Shown here one piece after another: positions 25,076 through 31,747 of a DNA stretch of 31,747 nt. The stretch is from CAZAGA01 sp041912175 (GTDB taxonomy: Bacteria; Chloroflexota; Anaerolineae; Anaerolineales; UBA4823). A program made the position numbers and the translations under genes. The stretch's first letter is position 1; every line of letters starts with the position of its first letter. Under the pieces are notes generated by a model. The model ran no database searches. It saw nothing but the letters and a program-made list of their open reading frames with translations, and had not been told where the DNA came from. The stretch spans positions 1-31,747 of the forward strand of contig JAYRNN010000181.1 of assembly GCA_041912175.1 (NCBI GenBank). The letters are read 5' to 3'.

Positions 25076-26107
25076 ATGCGATTAGGTTTAATGATCGGCT
25101 ATTCTGGCTCGAAAGTCACGCTCCCGATGGACTTAATCCTGGAGGCCGAGCGGCTGGGCTATTACGCCGTCTGGACGGCGGAAGCCTGGGGCTCGGATGC
25201 CGTCACGCCCCTGGCCTGGATCGGCGCGCAGACCCATAAGATCCATCTGGGCACAGCCATCATGCAAATCCCGGCGCGCACCCCGGCTAACACCGCGATG
25301 ACCGCCATGACTTTAAACCAGCTTTCCGGTGGACGGTTCCTATTAGGCCTGGGCGTCTCCGGGCCGCAGGTTGTCGAAGGCTGGCACGGGCAAGCCTATG
25401 GCAAGCCATTGGAAAAGACGCGCGAATACGTGGAGATCGTGCGCACGATCTTCAAACGCGAGCATCCCCTGCTACACGACGGCAAATATTACCAGATTCC
25501 GTACGCCGGGCCCGACCAGACCGGCCTGGGTAAGCCGCTAAAAACCATCCTGCAGCGCAGCCCGGAGATCCCAATCTATCTGGCGGCCATCGGGCCGAAG
25601 AACGTCGAAATGAGCGCTGAGATCGCCGATGGCTGGCTGCCAATCTTCTTCTCGCCGCGCCATTACGAGGCGACATTTCGCGCCGCTGTCGAGGCTGGTT
25701 TTGCCAAAGCTGGAGACGGAAAAGGCTACGACTATTTCGACATTGCGCCGTCGGTGGGCTTGATGGTCGGCGACGATGTAGAAGCTTGCCGAAACGCAAT
25801 CAAACCGCTGCTGGCGCTGTATATCGGCGGGATGGGGGCAAAAGGGAAAAACTTTTACTATGATCTGGCCTGTCGCTACGGTTATGAAAGCGCGGCGAGC
25901 CAAATCCAGGACCACTACCTGGCCGGGAATAGGATCGAAGCGGTGGTTGCAGTGCCCGATGAACTGGTTGACGATGTGGCGCTGTGCGGGCCAAAGGAAC
26001 GCATCCGAGAGCGGTTGGAGCTATGGAAGCGTTGCCCGATCACGACAATGAACATGATGGTTTATGATCTGCCCAGTCTGAGGACCATCGCAGAGTTGAT
26101 CCTGTAA
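25076..26107 (+). CDS. LLM-class (luciferase-like) F420-dependent oxidoreductase
   Basis: 343 residues of the bacterial-luciferase-like TIM-barrel family. Typical features are MRLGLMIGYSG at the N-terminus, ERLGYYAVWTAEAWGSDA (about 23-40), GTAIMQIPARTPA (about 62-74), LSGGRFLLGLGVSGPQV (about 84-100) and IYLAAIGPKNVEMSAEIADGW (about 163-183). The closest type is the F420-dependent N5,N10-methylene-THMPT-reductase-like subgroup; cofactor F420 rather than FMN is inferred from that resemblance. The substrate is unknown. The start follows AGGGA at a spacing of about 6. Confidence 0.9.
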   Translation: MRLGLMIGYSGSKVTLPMDLILEAERLGYYAVWTAEAWGSDAVTPLAWIGAQTHKIHLGTAIMQIPARTPANTAMTAMTLNQLSGGRFLLGLGVSGPQVVEGWHGQAYGKPLEKTREYVEIVRTIFKREHPLLHDGKYYQIPYAGPDQTGLGKPLKTILQRSPEIPIYLAAIGPKNVEMSAEIADGWLPIFFSPRHYEATFRAAVEAGFAKAGDGKGYDYFDIAPSVGLMVGDDVEACRNAIKPLLALYIGGMGAKGKNFYYDLACRYGYESAASQIQDHYLAGNRIEAVVAVPDELVDDVALCGPKERIRERLELWKRCPITTMNMMVYDLPSLRTIAELIL

Positions 26108-26178
26108 CTTCTTCGTGCTTTACTAGATATGTGGCCTGTCAGGCCTGTCCGCAGCGAGAAAATACGATTAATATACAA

Positions 26179-26209
26179 ACGTAGTCGGCGACTTCGCCGC
26201 CTGCTACGT
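26179..26209. repeat. REP-like hairpin in the 304-bp gap before uvrA
   Basis: ACGTAG pairs with CTACGT and CGGCG with CGCCG around an ACTT loop, with a small internal loop between the two stems. The rest of 26108-26411 shows a 9-bp tandem repeat (GGCCTGTC, near 26132-26149) and the uvrA promoter, and no coding potential. The structure could be a dispersed repeat element or a weak transcription end for the oxidoreductase; one copy in one window cannot tell. Confidence 0.4.
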
Positions 26210-26347
26210 GGATACATAACAACAGCGAAGCGACGGTACGCTCTCATTTCAGGTATATATTACGCAGGCATAGTGCTTCCAACCGAGCTCAAGGCGACCG
26301 TATCGCCATCGAGTGCGGATATCCTAACCCGACTTCTAAAACAAATG

Positions 26348-26356
26348 TGCTATAAT
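26348..26356 (+). promoter_or_regulatory. Extended -10 promoter of uvrA
   Basis: TGCTATAAT is a perfect TGn-extended -10 box, 55 bp before the uvrA ATG. The -35 region is poor. I see no LexA-type operator close to it, though I do not know the SOS box of this lineage. Confidence 0.55.
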
Positions 26357-26411
26357 ACCCATTTACCGGTTCCCTGATAAACAATCACCACCTTCGAGAC
26401 CCAAACAACCT

Positions 26412-29400
26412 ATGTCCCAAAATGTCATTCGCGTCGTTGGGGCGCGTGAACACAATCTAAAAAATATCACGGTCGAAATCCCGCGTGACAAATTCGTCGT
26501 CATCACCGGGCTTTCCGGCTCGGGAAAGTCCTCCCTGGCATTCGACACGATCTTCGCTGAGGGCCAGCGACGCTACGTCGAGTCGCTCTCAGCCTATGCG
26601 CGCCAGTTCCTGGGGCAAATGGACAAACCCGATGTAGACTATATTGAAGGCTTATCACCGGCGGTTTCGATCGACCAAAAAGGCGCTTCGCACAACCCGC
26701 GCTCGACCGTTGGCACGGTCACCGAGATTTACGACTACCTGCGCCTTTTGTTCGCCCGCGCCGGCATCCCACACTGCCCACAATGCGGCCGTGAGGTCGC
26801 CAAACAATCCGCCCAGGAGATTGTCGAAACGCTGGAAAGCCTGCCAGATGGCGCGCGCCTGCTGATCCTGGCGCCGTTGGTTCGTGGGCGTAAAGGTACG
26901 CACCAATCTGTATTGGATGAGATTCGCAAGGCCGGCTTCGTGCGCGCCCGTGTGGACGGCGTGGTTTACGAGTTGGATGAAGACGTCCAGATGGACCGCT
27001 ATAAAATCCACACGATCGAAGCCGTAGTCGACCGCCAGGTGATCCACCAAGTCGACGACCCAGCAGAACACCAAGCCTTCCTCTCGCGCCTGACCGATTC
27101 GGTGGAAACCGCCCTCAAATTCGGCGAGGGTTACCTGAACGTTCACTGGCTAAATCCACCCCAGGTAATCTCCCAGGAAGCTCGCCAGGCCGAGGAAGAA
27201 CAAGATGAGTACTTGTCTACCGATGGGATTGAAAGCAAAGCTGAACCCGCAAGGCCGATACCAGACACCAGAACGGCAACGAGCGAGGGCAAAGACCTGC
27301 ACTTCTCCGAGTTTCTGGCCTGTCCCGAGCATGGCTCCGTCCTGCCTGAGATTGAGCCGCGCACGTTTTCCTTCAACACCCCGCACGGCGCCTGTCCCGA
27401 GTGCCAGGGGCTGGGCGGCAAGCTGGAAATCGATCCTGATTTGCTGATCCCCGACCCAAATCTACCCTTGAACGGAGGCGCGATCATCGTCACCGAATGG
27501 AGCGGTCCGCGCGAAGAAGGCGGTTATTACTGGCAGACCCTGGAAGCCACCGCTCGCCATTATCACATCGACCTGAACGCGCCGGTCCGTGAGCTGTCGC
27601 CCGAAAAGCTGGATATCATCTTATACGGCACACACGGCCAAGAAGTTACCATCCATTACCAAAACAAAGATGGCCGCCAGGCGACATTCCGCACACCCTT
27701 CGAAGGTGTGATCGGCAACCTGCAGCGCCGCTACAACGAAACTAACTCGGATTATATGCGCGAGAAAATTTCTGAAGTGATGAGCGAGCGTGTCTGCCCG
27801 GTCTGCAATGGCGCCCGCCTGCGCAAGGAAGCTATGGCGGTGACCATCAGCGGCGCCAACATCGTAGAAGTCACCTATTGGCCGGTGCTTCATACCCTGG
27901 AATGGTCCAGGCAGCTTGCCGGTCCGGCAACACCCCTCACTCCTCGCCAACAGGCCATCGCCGAACGGATACTCAAAGAGATCCAGGCTCGCCTGGGTTT
28001 CCTGGTCGACGTCGGGCTGGATTACCTGACCCTGCAGCGCTCGGCTGCTTCCCTCTCCGGCGGCGAGGCGCAGCGCATCCGGCTGGCCACCCAAATAGGC
28101 TCACGCTTAATGGGCGTGTTGTATGTGCTGGATGAACCCTCGATTGGCCTGCACCCGCGCGATAACACTCGCCTGCTGCGCACGCTGAAAGGTTTGCGCG
28201 ACCTGGGTAATACGGTCTTGGTCGTTGAGCACGACAGTGAGACGATTTTGGAAGCCGACTGGGTGCTCGACCTGGGGCCGCTGGCTGGCGAGCACGGTGG
28301 GCGAGTGGTCGCCGAAGGCACCGTGGCGGACATCTTGCGAAGCCCGGAATCGCTGACCGGAGCATATCTCTCTGGCCGGTTGCAGGTCGATATTCCACGC
28401 CAACGCCGTACCGGCAACGGACGGGCGTTGACGGTAGTCGGCGCGCGCGAGCATAACTTGAAGAATATCGACGTACGTATCCCGCTGGGCAAGTTGGTAT
28501 GCATCACCGGGGTCTCGGGCTCTGGTAAATCTACCCTGATGGTGGAAATCCTGTACAAAGCCCTGGCGCGCGAGCTGAACCGGGCGCATACCCAGCCCGG
28601 TGAGTTCGAACGTATCGACGGTCTGGAATACCTGGACAAAATTATCAACATCGATCAGTCGCCGATCGGGCGCACGCCGCGCTCGAATCCAGGCACTTAC
28701 ACCGGCTTGTTCGACCAGATCCGCAGCCTGTATGCGGAGCTGCCCGAGAGCAAGATCCGCGGCTACAAGCCCGGCCGTTTCTCGTTCAACGTGCACGGCG
28801 GGCGCTGCGAAGCCTGCCAGGGCCAGGGCCAACTGCGCATCGAGATGCAGTTCCTGCCCGACGTATACGTACCGTGCGACGTTTGCCATGGGGCGCGCTT
28901 CAACCGAGAAACGCTGCAGGTGCGTTTCAAAGACTTGAACATCGCCGAGGTGCTCGACCTGACCGTCGATCATGGCCTGGAACTGTTTGGCGCCTTCCCG
29001 TCCATGGTCAGCAAGCTCAAGACGCTCCAGGAGGTCGGCCTGGGCTATATCCGCATTGGCCAACCTGCGCCGACGTTATCCGGCGGCGAGGCGCAGCGTG
29101 TCAAGCTGGCGCGTGAGCTCTCGAAACGCGCTACGGGTCGGACGATCTATGTGCTGGATGAGCCTTCCGTCGGTCTACACGCGGCCGACGTGCACAAGCT
29201 GATCGAAGTCCTGCAGCGCCTGGTAGATGCCGGAAACAGCGTGATCATTATCGAACACAACCTGGATATTATCAAAGTAGCCGACTATTTGATCGATTTA
29301 GGCCCGGAAGGTGGAGACAGGGGTGGCAGCCTGATCGCCGCGGGCACACCCGAGGAAATCTGCGCCAACGATGCTTCGTATACCGGCCAGTTCTTAAGGC

Positions 29401-29420
29401 CGTACGTTTGCGAAGGTTAG
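26412..29420 (+). CDS. uvrA: UvrA, excinuclease ABC subunit A
   Basis: 1002 residues; most UvrA are about 940-960. The protein is the DNA-damage recognition ATPase of nucleotide excision repair, acting as a dimer with UvrB. Walker A motifs are GLSGSGKS (33-40) and GVSGSGKS (about 699-706); ABC signatures LSGGEAQR lie near 548 and 889. Zinc-site pairs are C122/C125, C304-x2-H307 with C328/C331, and the C-terminal CEAC/CDVC module (about 798-826). In E. coli the second of these four zinc ligands is Cys, so His307 is a substitution. An acidic, low-complexity insert at about 252-297 explains the extra length. There is no obvious neighbour partner such as uvrB. Confidence 0.97.
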   Translation: MSQNVIRVVGAREHNLKNITVEIPRDKFVVITGLSGSGKSSLAFDTIFAEGQRRYVESLSAYARQFLGQMDKPDVDYIEGLSPAVSIDQKGASHNPRSTVGTVTEIYDYLRLLFARAGIPHCPQCGREVAKQSAQEIVETLESLPDGARLLILAPLVRGRKGTHQSVLDEIRKAGFVRARVDGVVYELDEDVQMDRYKIHTIEAVVDRQVIHQVDDPAEHQAFLSRLTDSVETALKFGEGYLNVHWLNPPQVISQEARQAEEEQDEYLSTDGIESKAEPARPIPDTRTATSEGKDLHFSEFLACPEHGSVLPEIEPRTFSFNTPHGACPECQGLGGKLEIDPDLLIPDPNLPLNGGAIIVTEWSGPREEGGYYWQTLEATARHYHIDLNAPVRELSPEKLDIILYGTHGQEVTIHYQNKDGRQATFRTPFEGVIGNLQRRYNETNSDYMREKISEVMSERVCPVCNGARLRKEAMAVTISGANIVEVTYWPVLHTLEWSRQLAGPATPLTPRQQAIAERILKEIQARLGFLVDVGLDYLTLQRSAASLSGGEAQRIRLATQIGSRLMGVLYVLDEPSIGLHPRDNTRLLRTLKGLRDLGNTVLVVEHDSETILEADWVLDLGPLAGEHGGRVVAEGTVADILRSPESLTGAYLSGRLQVDIPRQRRTGNGRALTVVGAREHNLKNIDVRIPLGKLVCITGVSGSGKSTLMVEILYKALARELNRAHTQPGEFERIDGLEYLDKIINIDQSPIGRTPRSNPGTYTGLFDQIRSLYAELPESKIRGYKPGRFSFNVHGGRCEACQGQGQLRIEMQFLPDVYVPCDVCHGARFNRETLQVRFKDLNIAEVLDLTVDHGLELFGAFPSMVSKLKTLQEVGLGYIRIGQPAPTLSGGEAQRVKLARELSKRATGRTIYVLDEPSVGLHAADVHKLIEVLQRLVDAGNSVIIIEHNLDIIKVADYLIDLGPEGGDRGGSLIAAGTPEEICANDASYTGQFLRPYVCEG

Positions 29421-29523
29421 CGGATAAGGCGGCTAGCGAATACACAACCGAGATACCGGTCTTCATGGGGCAGGATATAGGGCCGGCGCGACGGTAGATA
29501 ACCCTTTCGATGGGTCTTGTGCA

Positions 29524-29830
29524 TCATCCAGGATGGCTGACGCCGCTGTAATCCGCCCAACCCGGCTGTCCCCAGGCTTCTGCCACCGCTTGATCTTTTT
29601 CCAGTGGGTGGGCCGCCAGACTGATGTCCTGCAAATGCTCCAACCCGCCCAAGATGGACACCAGAAATTTCAATACTTTGGTCTGGGGCTTGTGGTGGTA
29701 GCGCTTTTGCTTTAGCTGGAGCGCCTCGAAACGCTCTGGCAGTCCAAGATGTTCGCCAAACCAGCCCCAGGCTACCAGAAAAGCACGCCTGAGTGTGTTG
29801 AGTCTTGTTTTCGCCGTCGCTCATGACCAT
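29524..29830 (-). pseudogene. Decayed N-terminal transposase fragment
   Basis: One minus-strand frame is open from 29820 to the TGA at 29524-29526 and encodes a protein-like stretch (AWGWFGEHLGLPERF, then KQKRYHHKPQT, then WGQPGWADYSGVS) that I recognise as the start of a transposase family. This frame has no start codon. An ATG at 29825 in the neighbouring frame (MSDGENKT) would join it after a one-base shift near 29805, so a frameshift is likely. The fragment ends abruptly about 100 residues in. The flanking 29421-29523 shows nothing recognisable. Confidence 0.55.
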
Positions 29831-29975
29831 TCCTTGTTTGACCTAGAATGGCCTTGAGCATACAGGAAGGGAATTCAGTTAGTAAGGTTCGATAAATCTT
29901 GTTCTTTTAGGCCAGTTTTCGTGATTCGGCCTCCGATTGCACAAATCACCTTTGCCGCAAGCTGACTTAAAAGCA

Positions 29976-30016
29976 GCGGCATACTCCTGGGGTATGCCGC
30001 GCAGTGTTTTTTCTTT
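29976..30016. terminator. Bidirectional intrinsic terminator
   Basis: A perfect 9-bp stem (GCGGCATAC / GTATGCCGC, 29976-29984 and 29992-30000) with a 7-base loop is followed on the plus strand by a T-rich tract (30006-30015) and on the minus strand by TGCTTTTAAG. It can close the uvrA transcript and the minus-strand small-gene operon. The remainder of 29831-30130 has no gene that I can support. Confidence 0.7.
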
Positions 30017-30130
30017 GCCAGCCTGCTGTTGGTGGGGTATCCAGTATGTCTGATGCGCCAGTAGAAAGCGCGAGGCCGCCTACCAGTGGTGACCGTGCAG
30101 GCGAGTCGGAAGATCTGATCGCACGGCGGG

Positions 30131-30370
30131 CTATTCCATGCGGTATTCGCCCGGGATGATGATCACACGGATGCCGTCGACCTGATCGGGAAAAGTCGTT
30201 CGATCTTCCTGCCGGGCATCCATCCAACGCTGGCGGACATGGATGCGCAGTGCAATATTCTCGGCGATCAACTCCTTGCCTGGCTCATAACCCACGTCGA
30301 TCATCGTTACATCTGGGTCATTCATGACCTGCGCGATGAGTTTTTCAAGGGCGCGTGTTAATTCATCCAT
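30131..30370 (-). CDS. Small hypothetical protein, 79 residues
   Basis: MDELTRALEKL begins a short helix, then a VTMIDVGYEPGKE turn, an IALRIHVRQRW strand and a FPDQVDGIRVIII strand. This pattern (a glycine turn, a basic strand and IDG-xxV) resembles the small N-terminal domain found in front of some trypsin-like proteases in bacteria, but no protease follows. The ATG at 30370 lies 3 bp after the stop of the 74-residue gene, so they share a transcript. Function unknown. Confidence 0.65.
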   Translation of the reverse strand: MDELTRALEKLIAQVMNDPDVTMIDVGYEPGKELIAENIALRIHVRQRWMDARQEDRTTFPDQVDGIRVIIIPGEYRME

Positions 30371-30373
30371 CGT

Positions 30374-30598
30374 TTATTTCACCTGTCTCAAGCATGGCAC
30401 ATAGGTCATTGCATCTCGATCCAGTGCATCGACGGGGACTACCGCACCGGGATTATCGAAGCGATAACGCGTGCGTGTCTCCCGGCCGATTACCGTTACC
30501 CCGGTCTTGCCGGTGTATTGGAAATAAACCGGTCCGGCCGGTTGTGCAGGCTTTTGCCCAAGGTTGACTAATTCTCGCTTACTTCCGCAGCATCCCAT
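30374..30598 (-). CDS. Small hypothetical protein, 74 residues
   Basis: It starts MGCCGSKREL with AGGA 6 bases upstream. The core (VYFQYTGKTGVTVIG, RYRFDNPGAVVPVD, AMTYVPCLRQV) resembles short proteins found in phage and prophage gene clusters that I have seen but cannot name. No membrane segment is present. The double Cys at 3-4 may be a metal or lipid site; there is no signal peptide. It sits between the DUF1360 gene (7 bp away) and the 79-residue gene (3 bp). Confidence 0.65.
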   Translation of the reverse strand: MGCCGSKRELVNLGQKPAQPAGPVYFQYTGKTGVTVIGRETRTRYRFDNPGAVVPVDALDRDAMTYVPCLRQVK

Positions 30599-30605
30599 TT
30601 TAATC

Positions 30606-30920
30606 CTATTGATCCTCCGCGAACAAAACTGGCCCCATGGCGGGTTTGTGATCGGTGGCCCGCTCGAGCAGGATCGCGCCTGCCGACAGCGCCGGCCATA
30701 ATAAGATGCGTTCGCCCGCCTTCCTGCCGAGCAGAACAGCCAGGGGAGCCGATACCCATAAGCTCAAGCATAAAAAACAATCCAAGAGCTGCCCCCAGAA
30801 ACCATTTCCTACCCGGCGACGCAGCGTAACGAATAAATCTCCTGGACCATCTTCGGCGTTGAGCAGATGCGTGATTCGCCAGACGAACAAAATCCCAAGC
30901 AACAAACGATAGATGGCCAT
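30606..30920 (-). CDS. DUF1360 family membrane protein
   Basis: 104 residues with two or three membrane segments (about 4-22, 44-66, 72-88). WRITHLLNAEDGP followed by DCFLCLSLW is the DUF1360 signature, with its Cys-x2-Cys pair at about 48-51. The family occurs in Bacillus and in phage-like clusters; its function is not known. It is the first of three closely spaced small genes, which suggests a co-acting set. Confidence 0.75.
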   Translation of the reverse strand: MAIYRLLLGILFVWRITHLLNAEDGPGDLFVTLRRRVGNGFWGQLLDCFLCLSLWVSAPLAVLLGRKAGERILLWPALSAGAILLERATDHKPAMGPVLFAEDQ

Positions 30921-30950
30921 CGATGGTTCATACCTTCTTCGATATCCAGG

Positions 30951-31747
30951 TCAGGCTGTGAAGTTTTGGAACTGGAAATCGTCCATCAACTGGCCTTCGG
31001 GAGGTAGTCGAATCCCACAGTGATACTGGTATTCACCTGCTGCTGGCACAACAATTTCGAGCTGCTGCTTGTATTCGTATTTAAAGGGTTCAAGCTGCCC
31101 ATCTTTCATCCCCGCGAGCGCAGGGGTGCCCTGGCTATAATCAATGGAGTAGATGGCCAGGCGATAGGGCAGGCTGTAAGAGGTCAAAATCCTTGCGTCT
31201 GCCCCGGAGAGCGTAAAGTTTATTTCAGCCCTGAGCATTTTACCCGCAGATCCGTTGCCTACCTCAACAGGTGCAAACTGCACGCTCTTGATTTTGACCT
31301 GGGCATCGTACGGCTCTCCAGGGAGTTCTAAACTGGCAGCCTGGGTTTCAGTATGCGGATTCATCTCGGTTCCTTCAGCCTCCGGTACTAATCCTTCCAA
31401 TTCGACTGGCCTAGCAAGCTCTATGACCCTGGGGGTATACAGCTCGATAGTGCCGGGTAAGTTAACGCGCTCTAAAATCCAATTGACCCAACGCGATGTG
31501 TCCATGCCTACAAATGTCTGCTCTTTTCCAGCATCTTTTTCATCATAAACTGTGATCGACAAAACCAGGTTTCCATCCTCGTCCTTAAAGCGATCGAAGG
31601 ACACGGTGAAGACTGCGTCGTGATCGCCGGGTTCACGACAGGGCATCCCTGGTGCAAAATTTTTGCTCGGTTCAGGTTTCTGGCTCAGCGTCTCGGCCTG
31701 GCGGATCAGCTCTTCCATGTTGATGAACCAGGGATAGCGGTTCACGC
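30951..31747 (-). CDS. Hypothetical protein, partial at the window edge
   Basis: At least 264 residues ending at TGA 30951-30953. The frame is open to the edge; a GTG at 31745 is the first possible start seen, but the gene may extend further. The N-terminal part is soluble (YPWFINMEELIRQAE), and the C-terminal 120 residues look like a beta-sandwich (QVKIKSVQFAPVEVG, LRAEINFTLSG, LEIVVPAAGEYQY). I do not recognise a family. The 30-bp gap to DUF1360 suggests one operon. Confidence 0.6.
   Translation of the reverse strand, partial: VNRYPWFINMEELIRQAETLSQKPEPSKNFAPGMPCREPGDHDAVFTVSFDRFKDEDGNLVLSITVYDEKDAGKEQTFVGMDTSRWVNWILERVNLPGTIELYTPRVIELARPVELEGLVPEAEGTEMNPHTETQAASLELPGEPYDAQVKIKSVQFAPVEVGNGSAGKMLRAEINFTLSGADARILTSYSLPYRLAIYSIDYSQGTPALAGMKDGQLEPFKYEYKQQLEIVVPAAGEYQYHCGIRLPPEGQLMDDFQFQNFTA

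Noticed and set aside
29967..30227. 86-codon minus-strand open frame
   Set aside because: It spans the terminator hairpin and overlaps the better supported 79-residue gene in another frame; its Arg/Pro/Ser-rich sequence looks non-coding.
1..31747. Alternative genetic code reading TGA as an amino acid
   Set aside because: The SulP, thiolase, PLD-like and other genes end correctly at TGA, and no other gene has internal TGA codons.

Overview
The window comes from a bacterium with moderately high GC content, strong AGGAGG-type ribosome binding sites and sigma70-type promoters, several of them TGn-extended -10 elements. The gene content is a membrane holin/phosphodiesterase fusion, a cytoplasmic sulfatase with an anaerobic maturase, a secreted M23/P-domain/Ig-repeat protein, an F420-type luciferase-like oxidoreductase and a DUF35/thiolase/SDR set. 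By impression this fits the Chloroflexota (Anaerolineae-like) best; that is an inference, since no rRNA or tRNA gene is present. The standard code is in use, because several genes end in TGA.

Region 1 (1-4221, minus strand) is the 5' part of a very large secreted protein. It has a signal peptide, an M23-type metallopeptidase domain with its full metal-ligand set, a proprotein-convertase P-domain, eight Ig/cadherin-like repeats of exactly 90 residues each, and a jelly-roll-like domain that runs off the window. Its promoter carries an inverted repeat around the -35 box.

Region 2 (4437-10802, minus strand) reads as one operon: anaerobic sulfatase maturase, Cys-type sulfatase, SAM methyltransferase, DUF1622 membrane protein and SulP anion transporter. 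The maturase would activate the sulfatase in the cytoplasm, and the SulP protein is a plausible route for the sulfate or the sulfated compound.

Region 3 (10922-17791) holds three proteins with unrelated phosphodiesterase folds side by side: an EEP-family hydrolase (plus strand), a holin/alkaline-phosphatase-superfamily/multi-TM protein (minus strand) and a membrane/beta-propeller/phospholipase-D protein (minus strand). The second is split by a single in-frame TGA, with the reading frame otherwise open on both sides. This is the most unusual feature of the window.

Region 4 (18016-23092, plus strand) is a likely operon. It has an MgtE-like cytoplasmic sensor protein without a membrane domain and an Nramp-related transporter whose metal-site motifs differ from Mn/Fe transporters. 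A thiolase, a DUF35 zinc-ribbon/OB protein and a short-chain dehydrogenase follow. A terminator-like hairpin sits just after the predicted transcription start.

Region 5 (23107-29420) has a ferritin-like/VIT1 iron exporter (minus strand), an unrecognised protein, a luciferase-like oxidoreductase and uvrA. Region 6 (29421-31747) is accessory: a decayed transposase fragment, a bidirectional terminator hairpin, and four small or partial minus-strand genes, including a DUF1360 membrane protein. I saw no CRISPR array, tRNA or rRNA.
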